A DNA stretch of 47,344 nucleotides, from assembly GCA_947501115.1 (NCBI GenBank), contig CANMVX010000029.1, positions 1 to 47,344 on the forward strand, read 5' to 3'. Shown in pieces: positions 35,687 to 46,863 of this stretch (the first letter of the stretch is position 1; the number at the start of each line of letters is the position of its first letter). Source of the DNA: Haliscomenobacteraceae bacterium (GTDB lineage Bacteria; Bacteroidota; Bacteroidia; Chitinophagales; Saprospiraceae). A program made the position numbers and the translations under genes. The notes below the pieces were generated by a model. That model made no database searches. It was not told the DNA's origin and saw only the letters and a program-made list of their open reading frames with translations.

Positions 35687-36148
35687 TTAAAGTTGCGAAA
35701 AAAAAGGAACAACCTGTAATTTTCGGGATTCATTTTCCATAGCCGTAAAAGATATCTTGATAGTATCCTCAGGTAAAAGCTCTGAAATGAGCTCAGGCCA
35801 TTCAATGAGGCAATAATCTCCACTTTCCAAATAGGACAAAATACCCATTTGTAAAGCCTCCTCCAATGATCCTAATCTATACAAATCAAAATGATAAATT
35901 TTACCCCTTCCCTCATTATTGTGGTAGTCGTACTCATTCACAATAGAAAAACTTGGACTACTAACCCAGTCTTTACTACCAAGGGCTTCACAAAACACGC
36001 GGGCGAAAGTAGTTTTACCTGCCCCCATTTCCCCGTGTAAAGCGAATATCTTATAATCCTTACATGCATTTAAAATTAAAGTAGCTGCCGATGATAATTC
36101 ACTTAATTGATTTATTTCAATAGACAAAAACACTTCTGATTTTTTCAT
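35687..36148 (-). CDS. tsaE: tRNA t6A biosynthesis ATPase TsaE
   Basis: A 153-residue P-loop protein. G39-E-M-G-A-G-K45-T46-T is the Walker A loop; V-S-S-P-S-F and the H-F-D-L-Y-R-L and E-W-P-E motifs are typical of TsaE. With TsaB and TsaD it makes N6-threonylcarbamoyladenosine at position 37 of ANN-decoding tRNAs, in the cytosol. It is divergent from gyrB and the first gene of a minus-strand run (tsaE, GH127, kynU). A TAGCTTTG promoter element lies about 36 bases upstream. Confidence 0.95.
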   Translation of the reverse strand: MKKSEVFLSIEINQLSELSSAATLILNACKDYKIFALHGEMGAGKTTFARVFCEALGSKDWVSSPSFSIVNEYDYHNNEGRGKIYHFDLYRLGSLEEALQMGILSYLESGDYCLIEWPELISELLPEDTIKISFTAMENESRKLQVVPFFSQL

Positions 36149-36184
36149 AAATAATACATGTAAGCGCTAAAAAATTCTTTCCCA

Positions 36185-36192
36185 CAAAGCTA
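36185..36192 (-). promoter_or_regulatory. -7 promoter element of tsaE
   Basis: The minus strand reads TAGCTTTG, matching TAnnTTTG, and would start transcription about 30 bases before the tsaE ATG at 36148. No good -33 TTG is visible at the usual spacing. Confidence 0.5.
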
Positions 36193-36216
36193 AAAAATAG
36201 CATCATTATGTGTTAA

Positions 36217-39055
<2,839 letters not shown>

Positions 39056-39097
39056 TTCATTTTCATTTAATTCGGGAGAATCCCTTGCTGGATAAAA

Positions 39098-40069
39098 TCA
39101 ACCCAAGCCAGGTACTCGTTCTCCAATGACTGCATGGGAAACAAAGGTTCCCCAGGTAAGGTTCATGGTATTTGGCTTGAAAGCCTCCGCCCTGCGGATA
39201 GCCAGATTTGCAGCAGCCTCAACCACCCATTCAAAATTTTCCTGTCCAACAGAGTTAATATCTGCGTCCGGTGCTGGATTACAAAAATCGATAGCATAAG
39301 GAATTCCATCCCGCACTGCAAATTCTACTGTATTGAAATCATACCCCAGGGCAATATTTAACCTAAGAACATAATCTTCTATGGTGCTTAATAATTTCTT
39401 CGCTTCCTCTCCCTTTGCCTGAATAGCCGCGTTGTAACGAGACTCATGTGGATTCAACGGATTATAAGGCATAATCCTTACCTCACTTCCTCCAATAGCA
39501 TAACACCTAAAATAATCGTCAAACTTTATCTCTTCCTGTAACATCATAACCAGTTGTCCCGTCTGATTATGTTTTTGCCACATATCCTCCAGACTATCCA
39601 CCTGATAAACATTTTTCCAACCTCCACCGTCATGTGGTTTCATATAAGCTGGGAAACCAACCTCGTCAGACATTCCTTGCCAATCCAAAGGCATTTTTAA
39701 ATTCCTAAACGATTGTGAGGTAGTACCATCCGGATTATTTTTTGAGGGCAGCAACGCGGTTTCTGGTACGGGAACACCTAATGATTTAGCTAAACAATTA
39801 TTGAAAAATTTTTCATCGGCACTCCACCAGAAAGGATTATTTATGACGGCAGTACCTTGTAATGCCGCATTTTTTAAGTAGGCTCTATAAAAAGGAACAT
39901 CTTGAGAAATACGATCAATGATTACAGAATATTCCGTCTCCCTTCCTTGCAATAATTTATCAATACGAACAGATTCAGCTATGTTTTTACCTAGTTTTTC
40001 ATTCACCCGTGCCACAAAAGCTTCAGGAAACGAATTTTCCATGCCATATAAAATACCGATTTTTTTCAT
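39098..40069 (-). CDS. ATP-grasp ligase-like protein
   Basis: A 323-residue protein with ATP-grasp features similar to RimK and D-Ala-D-Ala ligases. An N-terminal Rossmann-like part opens G-I-L-Y-G-M-E-N. An ATP-binding lysine segment follows as G-F-P-A-Y-M-K-P-H-D-G-G-G-W, then I-K-F-D-D-Y-F-R-C-Y-A-I-G. The metal-site segment is Y-D-F-N-T-V-E-F-A-V-R-D-G-I-P-Y-A-I-D-F-C-N-P. Such enzymes activate a carboxylate as acylphosphate and join it to an amine or thiol. Its partner is the glutamine amidotransferase gene 42 bases downstream. The product is unknown. Confidence 0.82.
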   Translation of the reverse strand: MKKIGILYGMENSFPEAFVARVNEKLGKNIAESVRIDKLLQGRETEYSVIIDRISQDVPFYRAYLKNAALQGTAVINNPFWWSADEKFFNNCLAKSLGVPVPETALLPSKNNPDGTTSQSFRNLKMPLDWQGMSDEVGFPAYMKPHDGGGWKNVYQVDSLEDMWQKHNQTGQLVMMLQEEIKFDDYFRCYAIGGSEVRIMPYNPLNPHESRYNAAIQAKGEEAKKLLSTIEDYVLRLNIALGYDFNTVEFAVRDGIPYAIDFCNPAPDADINSVGQENFEWVVEAAANLAIRRAEAFKPNTMNLTWGTFVSHAVIGERVPGLG

Positions 40070-40167
40070 AGCGTAACTTTATTTTCTCATTGAAAACACC
40101 CCTTACATTGAATTCACATTCAAAAAATAAAATATTCCTTCCGTTAAAAAATGAAATCCAATGATAT

Positions 40168-40566
40168 TTAGAAAGGTAAATCTTCTGCTTCCGCTGACGA
40201 TAATCCCGAAGAGGTTGAAGTAGGGAAAGACGAAGGAGTATTATCAAAACTACCTGAGGCATTGCCACTTGGTGCCGCTGAAGGAGCTGAACTATTACTT
40301 GATTTTTCAATACGCCAGGCGTTCAGATTGGTAAAATATTTATCCTGCCATTGTCTGCCTCTCAAATCAAAAGAAACCTTTATGATTTCTCCTTCCTGAA
40401 ATTGATTTAATAAATCACATTTATCTTGAACAGATTGAAATTTTACGAACTGAGGATAAGTTTCCATTGTTTCTATTACAAATTCTCTTGTTCTGAAACT
40501 ACCCGTTCCTTTAACTTCCATGTCATAAGCTTTGACAAGTTTTCCTTCAATTTCGAATCCGGCCAT
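40168..40566 (-). CDS. DUF3127 OB-fold protein with an SSB-like acidic tail
   Basis: A 132-residue protein. Residues 1-90 match DUF3127, an OB-fold domain related to single-stranded-DNA-binding proteins (G-K-L-V-K-A, F-R-T-R-E-F-V-I-E-T, V-S-F-D-L-R-G-R-Q-W). A Ser/Pro-rich linker follows, and the protein ends E-A-E-D-L-P-F. That tail resembles the acidic D-D-D-I-P-F tip with which SSB recruits repair and replication partners. It probably binds single-stranded DNA, but this is inferred from the fold and tail. Two tandem TAAATTTG elements precede it. Confidence 0.85.
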   Translation of the reverse strand: MAGFEIEGKLVKAYDMEVKGTGSFRTREFVIETMETYPQFVKFQSVQDKCDLLNQFQEGEIIKVSFDLRGRQWQDKYFTNLNAWRIEKSSNSSAPSAAPSGNASGSFDNTPSSFPTSTSSGLSSAEAEDLPF

Positions 40567-40579
40567 GATATTTTTTTTA

Positions 40580-40598
40580 CAAATTTAGCTCAAATTTA
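40580..40598 (-). promoter_or_regulatory. Two tandem -7 elements before the DUF3127 gene
   Basis: On the minus strand TAAATTTG occurs at 40591-40598 and again at 40580-40587, 11 bases apart; both match TAnnTTTG. The inner one would give a leader of about 10 bases, the outer about 20. No clear -33 TTG is seen. Confidence 0.45.
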
Positions 40599-40835
40599 CT
40601 TATTTACACTAAAATATAATTTAGTTGCTGCAATTTAAAAAAAAACCAGTGATTTAAATTAGCAAAAACACAAAGTTTTCATACCTAACAAGAAGAAGTA
40701 CCCATTGAACTATTTTCGATGCCTTTTAAATGAATAGAATAAGCTACATTCCATTTTTTATGCCTAAAATTTGCTTGCCCAATTAGAAAAGTTTACTTTA
40801 CAATTATTTAAACATTTTTCCAGGCATCGCACATT

Positions 40836-41999
40836 ATGAAACGCAAAATTTCCATTTTCAACTCAGGAATCCTGTTAACGTTCTTCTATCTCTTTCTTTT
40901 TGTTGTTTATCATTTGCAGACGCCCATATTGGATTTATTAAGCGCTGTTCCCTTTTTCATTGTTGCTTATTTCTTAATCTTCAATATAGGTAAACCTGAT
41001 GTTCTTCAATGGGTAGAAGAAAACAATGGCCTTAAAAATCATAATAAACTCATACTTCCCCTTCTTCTCCTTGGCTTGCTCTTTGGCTACTTATTGATTT
41101 ACGGGAAAAATCCCCTCGATAGTTCCGGTGGATTATTGTTTTTTCTCTTTCTTTTTCCTACCCTTTATTACACGGCATTTCCCCGGAATGAGGTAGGTCG
41201 CATCGATTATCTGGTGCTATTAATTATGGCTATTCCCCTAACTTTAGTAGAACCTAATGGTGACACTACCTTGCCAGTTGGCGGAAATGGGTTTGGTTCT
41301 CTGTATAAAATTTCATGGGTTCTTCTGCTTGCTTACACTTATAGTTATATTCGAAAACTGGATGATATTGGATTTTACCCTACATTCAAACTCAGGTTTT
41401 TTGGCATTGCTATTCTTTCCTGGCTCTCTTTTGTTGCTTTTGTATTTGTTATTGCCTTCAGTTTAGGTTTTGTGAACCCAAGCCCATTTAATGAAATTAT
41501 AAAGGATGGATTTTCAAAATCCCTCTTAGAGATAATGCGTATCTGGATAGGTACCGCTCTTTTTGAGGAACTCTTTTTTCGGGGATTATTACAAAACATG
41601 TTAAGTAAGCAAATCAATCGTTCGAAAGCCTGGAAAACTTATTGGCGTTATGGATTGATAATCGTACTTGTATTATCCGTTTTAGCAGGATATGCTCTGG
41701 CCATCGAATTCATCTGGTTTCCAGTAGCTATAACCTTCGCAATATTCCTTATGGCTTATTATCTTGAAGAAAAGTCTTATCAGGCGCTAGGTACCTATAC
41801 CGCATTGGCTATTATAAGCATGGTATTTGGTTTGGCACATTTTCATAAGGATTCCATACTTTTTGTAGGACTGGCAGCTGTTGCAGGTTGGGCTTATGGA
41901 TATACTTATTTGAAAACGAAGAATGTATTTTATGCCGCACTTGTGCATGCATTGGTAAATTTTTCCCAATTTTTATTTCTATTGAAACAAATTAAATAA
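40836..41999 (+). CDS. CPBP-family intramembrane metalloprotease
   Basis: A 387-residue membrane protein with about ten hydrophobic helices and the Abi/CPBP (CAAX-protease-like) active-site motifs. These are E244-E245-L-F-F-R249-G, then G-L-A-H-F-H in a later helix and H-A-L-V-N-F near the end. The glutamates and histidines are expected to bind zinc within the membrane. Members cleave prenylated or other substrates or act in peptide resistance; the target here is unknown. The gene is alone, with a bidirectional terminator after it. A 269-base gap upstream shows no clear promoter. Confidence 0.9.
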   Translation: MKRKISIFNSGILLTFFYLFLFVVYHLQTPILDLLSAVPFFIVAYFLIFNIGKPDVLQWVEENNGLKNHNKLILPLLLLGLLFGYLLIYGKNPLDSSGGLLFFLFLFPTLYYTAFPRNEVGRIDYLVLLIMAIPLTLVEPNGDTTLPVGGNGFGSLYKISWVLLLAYTYSYIRKLDDIGFYPTFKLRFFGIAILSWLSFVAFVFVIAFSLGFVNPSPFNEIIKDGFSKSLLEIMRIWIGTALFEELFFRGLLQNMLSKQINRSKAWKTYWRYGLIIVLVLSVLAGYALAIEFIWFPVAITFAIFLMAYYLEEKSYQALGTYTALAIISMVFGLAHFHKDSILFVGLAAVAGWAYGYTYLKTKNVFYAALVHALVNFSQFLFLLKQIK

Positions 42000-42012
42000 G
42001 TATATTCTATTT

Positions 42013-42049
42013 AAAAAAAACGGGGATGTATAATTTACACCCCCGTTTT
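42013..42049. terminator. Bidirectional terminator between the CPBP and PqaA-like genes
   Basis: AACGGGG (42019-42025) and CCCCGTT (42041-42047), with TGTA/TACA continuing the stem after one mismatch, form a strong hairpin. It is flanked by an A run on the left and a T run on the right, so it can end transcription from both convergent genes. Confidence 0.8.
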
Positions 42050-42055
42050 CATCAT

Positions 42056-43399
42056 TTATAAAACCTTATCAGTATCCGTTGTGAATACTCTGGTACTTAT
42101 GGTATAAGAACCACCATTTATATCTTTATATTTCAAATCTACATAAAAAGCCTGAAATCCTTTTTTAACAAAAGGCACGGTATATTTAACAGACGTACCA
42201 TTCAATTTTATGCGTCTGGTCAGCCAAAGGTTATTTCTAAAATCCCTATCTGCAGACGTTGTCCCCCAGATAGCAGCATCCTGAAGATTTTCAGTAGCAC
42301 CATTCACTGTAATTTCAAACCCGTCCTTTCCTTTTACGACATCCCAGGTACAAACGGGATATTCCTTGTTCTGTAGCGTTAAGCCCCAAAAAGCACTCAA
42401 AGCCTCAAAAGCCTGTTTGCCTCCACCCAAATCGTGACCTGCATTTGGGACATAATGTATTAATTTCGTACCCGGTATCTGGTCGTAGTAATGTTTAATA
42501 GCATCGACCGTCCAATATTCGTCATTAGTACCGATAAAAATTATTTTTGGAATAGTATATTTTTCACGGTATGAATATGGGTCAATCATTGACGTAATAG
42601 CCTTGCCTTCAGGTGTATCTGTACCCTGAGGAATACCAAGTTTAACATAATCCTCAATCTGAATGCTATATTCCCCGTAAGTTTCATATTGATAACTTAA
42701 TGTTTTAGGCATATTCAACATATCGATAACGATAGGAGCAATAGCTTTAACCCTTTTATCATCAATAGCACTGGACAACCAAGTAGTCCAACCACGTTTT
42801 GATGCTCCGGAAATGGTGAAATTATTCACTTTGTGATTGAGTTGGCGAGCAGAAAATTCCTGAATGGCATCCATCGCTTTGACAGCCGATTTAACCATTG
42901 GAAACAAGAGAGGCCATGAATAATCCTTATCTTGTTTAAACTGGTGAAGGGTGTATGAAATTAATTCATCCTCCGTTTTTCCACCATAAAGAGGTTGATT
43001 TGGCACTTGTTTGAGCAAGGCAACAATCGCTTTATTTTTAGAAGCTACGGAAGCTAAAACAGGCCACATATTATCATTAGTACTCCAGTTGGGTTGTTCG
43101 TCCTTCAAGCTTCCGCCGGTAATAAATAACAAAGCGCCGTCAAATTGAATAGTAGCTGGGACAATCACGGTTAATTGATGTCTCCAGGTTATATTCCTCC
43201 ATTTTTGAGAAGTCAATAATAATTGGTAAGCTTTAGAGCTGCCAATAGAAACGGAATCCTTCAACTCCCATGCATAATTCATATCTCCATTGGAAATATA
43301 ATTTTTCAGTGCATTTTCAGGCGTTAGATTCGTTTGGGCGATCCCTAAAACAGGAATTAATAGCAGTATAATTCCTTTAAAGAACAGGTTGAAATTCAT
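42056..43399 (-). CDS. PhoPQ-activated pathogenicity-related protein-like hydrolase (PqaA type)
   Basis: A 447-residue secreted protein (signal peptide 1 to about 21, ending I-A-Q) of the PhoPQ_related family (PF10142), an alpha/beta-hydrolase-like group. The nucleophile elbow is probably S-G-A-S-K-R-G-W-T-T-W, and a late N-A-G-H-D-L-G-G supplies the histidine. In Salmonella PqaA is linked to resistance to antimicrobial peptides; the enzymatic role is not established, and homologues in free-living Bacteroidota are common. It is transcribed alone, facing the CPBP gene across a shared terminator. Its 5-prime side borders integrase remnants. Confidence 0.88.
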   Translation of the reverse strand: MNFNLFFKGIILLLIPVLGIAQTNLTPENALKNYISNGDMNYAWELKDSVSIGSSKAYQLLLTSQKWRNITWRHQLTVIVPATIQFDGALLFITGGSLKDEQPNWSTNDNMWPVLASVASKNKAIVALLKQVPNQPLYGGKTEDELISYTLHQFKQDKDYSWPLLFPMVKSAVKAMDAIQEFSARQLNHKVNNFTISGASKRGWTTWLSSAIDDKRVKAIAPIVIDMLNMPKTLSYQYETYGEYSIQIEDYVKLGIPQGTDTPEGKAITSMIDPYSYREKYTIPKIIFIGTNDEYWTVDAIKHYYDQIPGTKLIHYVPNAGHDLGGGKQAFEALSAFWGLTLQNKEYPVCTWDVVKGKDGFEITVNGATENLQDAAIWGTTSADRDFRNNLWLTRRIKLNGTSVKYTVPFVKKGFQAFYVDLKYKDINGGSYTISTRVFTTDTDKVL

Positions 43400-43474
43400 A
43401 GGGTATATGTTTTAGTTTTAACATTGAAAATCAATTAGTTGTGTTTTTTGTTTTTTCTAAAAAATTAGACACTT

Positions 43475-43849
43475 ATGAGCCATCCAAATAAAGTAAGCGT
43501 TATCTTTATAAAGAAGGATAAAGAGGACACCACAGGTTATTTAAGATTATCATACAGGTAAGATAATAAAACAAAACTAATAAGTATCAAAATGCTGCCT
43601 GCCATTCCAGAAAAATATTGGAATGCCAAAAAAGAAAGAATAAAGAGCGGGTTCAATAACTATCAAGAACTCAATCAGATTATTGAAAAATCTAAACTGG
43701 ATTTTTTAAACCAAAAAGAGCAAAAACTTGATGAAAAAAATAAGATTAAGTTTATTGATTATAGCATAAATATAATAGATAAACAATATGTTAAAATCTC
43801 AACCAAAAAAAAGTTCCTGTCCTCTTTGAGATTTTTCAAAGATTTCTAA
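43475..43849 (+). pseudogene. Remnant of a tyrosine integrase N-terminus, broken by a stop codon
   Basis: From the ATG at 43475 the frame reads M-S-H-P-N-K-V-S-V-I-F-I-K-K-D, the usual arm-binding start of Bacteroidota integrases, then G-Y-L-R-L-S-Y-R. An in-frame TAA at 43559-43561 follows, after which the same frame continues D-N-K-T-K-L-I-S-I-K and L-P-A-I-P-E-K-Y-W-N for 96 more codons to a second stop. The core-binding and catalytic domains (R, H, R, Y) are absent. It is therefore a decayed integrase fragment, probably left by an integrated element at this spot. Confidence 0.7.
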
Positions 43850-43882
43850 AAGAAACAATATCTACGGAAGATATTTCTCATT

Positions 43883-44300
43883 TCTGAACTGAACCAAGGA
43901 GAACATAAAAATGAGGATTTAGAAAATGAAATTTTGGAGGTAAGTATTGGATCTGATATATGGATGGTCAAGAACCTAAATGTTGAGCGGGTTAGAAATG
44001 GGGATTTGATTCAAAAAGTTGAATTAAATGAGGATTGGGAGGAAGCTGTTTTAAATAAACAACCTGCGTGGTGATATTATGATAATACTAAAAATGGAGA
44101 GAATTTATGGAAAATTATATAATTGGTATGCTGTTAATGACCCTCGAGGACATGCACCAAAGGGATGGCATATACCAGGAGATGAGTTTGAAAAATTAAA
44201 AAAATTTCTGGTGAAAGATAGAATTGCGGGAGGTAAAATGAAATCAAAAACCTTTTGGAATATGCCCAGAAAAGGTACTCTTGGATTAGGGATAACCTAA
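43883..44300 (+). pseudogene. FISUMP-domain fragment (Fibrobacter major paralogous domain), frameshifted
   Basis: The start in one frame matches the FISUMP family PF09603: V-S-I-G-S-D-I-W-M-V-K-N-L-N-V, R-N-G-D-L-I, then N-K-Q-P-A-W. A TGA at the usual Cys position (44072-44074) breaks it, and a frame change follows. The next frame gives Y-G-K-L-Y-N-W-Y-A-V-N-D, A-P-K-G-W-H-I-P and G-G-K-M-K-S-K, ending at 44300 before the domain is complete. At least one nonsense and one frameshift mutation are present. Its origin as a secreted domain placed next to an integrase remnant is notable. Confidence 0.75.
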
Positions 44301-44418
44301 ACCGGATTAGAAATCATCCTATCAATAAACTATCCAAGATACTCCCTAGTAATTTCCAGAAATTATAAAATACGTACTTAGAAAGACGGATACAAATGTG
44401 CTACTCAAAGCAATGACA

Positions 44419-45591
44419 TTATTTAAACCTAATTTGAAGATTTAATTTTATATATAACTCCCCGTTTTCTTCATATATCCATCCAAATTTAAATGGCTTC
44501 TTTTTTAAACGATCAGGAAATCCAGGATTGTTATCATCTTCACTTGTAGCAGGCTGTTCAAGAAAGGTATTATTCATAAGATATTCTTGAAATTCATTTT
44601 TATTGTAAATGTGATAGCAAGCTAAGTCGCCACTTTTTTTCACGATAATTATTCCGCCAGTAGCGTCATAGACTCCATTCCAAACTTCTTCTGGTGTCAT
44701 TCCCAACGCACTTTCTGTTAAAAAATTTTTGATTTTGTAATCATAAAAAGGATGCTCCTTAGATTGATCAAATTTCATAGGATTTTGCTGGTTAATTTCA
44801 TCAAGCAATTCTTTAACTTTCGATTTACCAGTTTTGTAATAGTTATAAACTAAACTAGCAAGTATGTCTGGTAATTGCGAATCAATTAATACTAAATTTA
44901 GTTGTAAATTATTTGATTGAATTTTATGAAATTGAAATTCAAATTTTAAATTCTCAATTGCGTCAAGTCTTAACGAAATTTTCCTATCTTTCTTTTTTAT
45001 TTTTGATTGTTTTAAAGAATCAGTATTTATTTTTTGAAAATCTAAAGTTGTGTTGCTCGGTTTAATGATTTTAAATATAAAATTAGTTCCTGCCCCAGCA
45101 TTAAAAAGTGTTGATTTACCACCTAGCAAGGATTTAATACTGAAACCCAACTTTGGCTTCAGACCAGTATGTAAATCATGAACGACAACCCTAATATCAG
45201 CTTTATCAGAGCTTTTTGCTTTAAGAGATTTAACATCAATACTATTTAGAAAAGTTTCTATTGCAGGAAATGAAAAACTTAATCCTTTAGCGATTTTTAA
45301 ATCATCTAAAAGCTCTTTTGATTTTTGAAAAAAATCTGCAATAGGAATAGTAAGTAAATGTACATTTGTACTTCCGTCAATTATTTTTATGTCGCCATTA
45401 ATTGAAAACTCTCGTTGAGTCAAAACCTTTTTGCTATTAACTTTAGTAACCTCTTCTCGGATAATTTTAATGATTGGGTAATAAACATTTGGAATCGCAT
45501 TCAAATTAGAATCTGCTGCATTCAATTTACCCTCAGAAAGTAATTTGAGAAATACATACACTTCACTCCAGTCACCAATATTTCCTTTCAT
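44419..45591 (-). CDS. HpaII-family type II restriction endonuclease
   Basis: A 390-residue protein whose N-terminus K-G-N-I-G-D-W-S-E-V-Y-V-F-L-K-L-L-S-E-G-K-L (in full, 22 positions) and Y-Y-P-I-I-K-I-I-R-E-E match the HpaII restriction family (PF09561). HpaII cuts C-CGG. The gene starts three bases after the stop of a cytosine-5 methyltransferase on the same strand, the normal M-then-R order. The catalytic residues are not confidently assigned. Recognition of CCGG is inferred from family membership only; the protein is somewhat longer than HpaII itself. Confidence 0.82.
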   Translation of the reverse strand: MKGNIGDWSEVYVFLKLLSEGKLNAADSNLNAIPNVYYPIIKIIREEVTKVNSKKVLTQREFSINGDIKIIDGSTNVHLLTIPIADFFQKSKELLDDLKIAKGLSFSFPAIETFLNSIDVKSLKAKSSDKADIRVVVHDLHTGLKPKLGFSIKSLLGGKSTLFNAGAGTNFIFKIIKPSNTTLDFQKINTDSLKQSKIKKKDRKISLRLDAIENLKFEFQFHKIQSNNLQLNLVLIDSQLPDILASLVYNYYKTGKSKVKELLDEINQQNPMKFDQSKEHPFYDYKIKNFLTESALGMTPEEVWNGVYDATGGIIIVKKSGDLACYHIYNKNEFQEYLMNNTFLEQPATSEDDNNPGFPDRLKKKPFKFGWIYEENGELYIKLNLQIRFK

Positions 45592-45594
45592 ATA

Positions 45595-46863
45595 TTATTC
45601 TTTATAAATTTTTTTTAAAATTTCATTTGCTGTTGCCTGAATTGCAGGCACGGCAACGGAGTTGCCGAATTGCTTATAAGCTGATGCGTCAGCAACAGGT
45701 ATTACATATTTGTCTGGAAAGCCTTGAAGTCTTGCCCATTCTCTTGGTGTCATTTTACGAATGCCTTCTCTGTTTACAATTCCTTTGATATGAGTTGTTG
45801 GAGTGAAGTCGGTAATTCTATGATCATAAACTAAATTTCTTTCTCTACCCATACCACCAACAACAATTGAATTTGCAATTCCATCGTCAGGAATTATTGC
45901 ATAACCAAAGCCATTACCTTTACTTTCATGTCTTTCTTTATGATTAATTAGAGTTTGAACATATTGAGTTGAAAGAAAATATTTTGTTGCAGGAACTTTT
46001 TTCTCCTTAACATCTGCAAATTTTAATTTTTTCTTCAACGGTTTAGGATATTCAAATTCTATAACGCCCTGGTCTTTTCTAAATCCAACAATGTAAATTC
46101 TTTCTCTCTGTTGAGGAACGCCAAAGTCTTTTGCATTAATAATTTGTGGTTCTGGAACAAAATAGTCAAGGTCGTTTCGTAAAACATTTAAAATTGTAGC
46201 GAGTGTTTTACCTCCGTTATGATTTCTTAAACCTTTTACATTTTCAAGAAAAATCGCTTTTGGTTTTTTGCGTTTAATGATTTCTGCAACATCAAAAAAT
46301 AATGTTCCTCTTGTGTCCTCAAATCCACCACGTTTCCCAGCTATTGAAAATGCTTGACAAGGAAAACCGGCACACAAAACATCAAAACCATCTGGAATAA
46401 ATTTTTTGGTTTCTTCTTTTGTTATGTCGCCAAAGGGAACCTCACCAAAATTTGCTCGGTAAGTTTTTTGTGCGTCTTTATCCCATTCAGAAGTAAACAC
46501 ACATTTACCACCTAAATTTTGCATTGCAAGTCTAAAACCGCCTATACCCGCAAATAAGTCAATGAATTTGAATTTATAGTTTTCAGGTGTTGGAAAAGGA
46601 ACATCATTAACTTCAAAAAGTAATTGTTGCAAAGCATCCTCAGCAACCATTGAAAGATTATTTTCTTCCTCTTCGTACTGGACATATTCTTTAATATATT
46701 TTAAAGCATCTTTTTTAAAATACTTAGCAACAACATTGTCAATATTATGAAGGTAATGAGTAATTACAGCTTTTTTCTCATTAGTTGGCACTTGCTCAAC
46801 TAATCTAATTTGCAAGTGTTTGCCATCAAATTCATCAATGCTGATTTTCTCTTTTAGTTTCAT
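45595..46863 (-). CDS. DNA cytosine-5 methyltransferase, partner of the HpaII-like enzyme
   Basis: A 422-residue C5-methyltransferase. Motif I is D102-L-F-A-G-I-G-G109 (SAM binding), motif IV G-F-P168-C169-Q170 with the catalytic cysteine, motif VI E207-N-V, motif VIII Q-Q-R253-E-R255, and motif X Q-F-G-N-S-V-A-V-P near the end. About 97 N-terminal residues precede motif I, longer than in many C5 enzymes. It would methylate the inner or outer C of the restriction site to protect the host. The three-base gap to the endonuclease gene points to co-transcription. Upstream lies a G-rich stretch and then an insertion sequence. Confidence 0.92.
   Translation of the reverse strand: MKLKEKISIDEFDGKHLQIRLVEQVPTNEKKAVITHYLHNIDNVVAKYFKKDALKYIKEYVQYEEEENNLSMVAEDALQQLLFEVNDVPFPTPENYKFKFIDLFAGIGGFRLAMQNLGGKCVFTSEWDKDAQKTYRANFGEVPFGDITKEETKKFIPDGFDVLCAGFPCQAFSIAGKRGGFEDTRGTLFFDVAEIIKRKKPKAIFLENVKGLRNHNGGKTLATILNVLRNDLDYFVPEPQIINAKDFGVPQQRERIYIVGFRKDQGVIEFEYPKPLKKKLKFADVKEKKVPATKYFLSTQYVQTLINHKERHESKGNGFGYAIIPDDGIANSIVVGGMGRERNLVYDHRITDFTPTTHIKGIVNREGIRKMTPREWARLQGFPDKYVIPVADASAYKQFGNSVAVPAIQATANEILKKIYKE

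Noticed and set aside
40108-40123. Hairpin TTGAAT/ATTCAA downstream of the DUF3127 gene as a terminator
   Set aside because: On the minus strand the T run precedes the hairpin instead of following it, so it does not fit a Rho-independent terminator.
43592-43849. Stand-alone small protein
   Set aside because: The same frame continues upstream to an ATG at 43475 across one TAA and matches an integrase N-terminus, so it is part of a pseudogene.
44079-44300. Stand-alone small protein
   Set aside because: The upstream sequence in another frame supplies the missing first half of a FISUMP domain, showing a frameshifted fragment.
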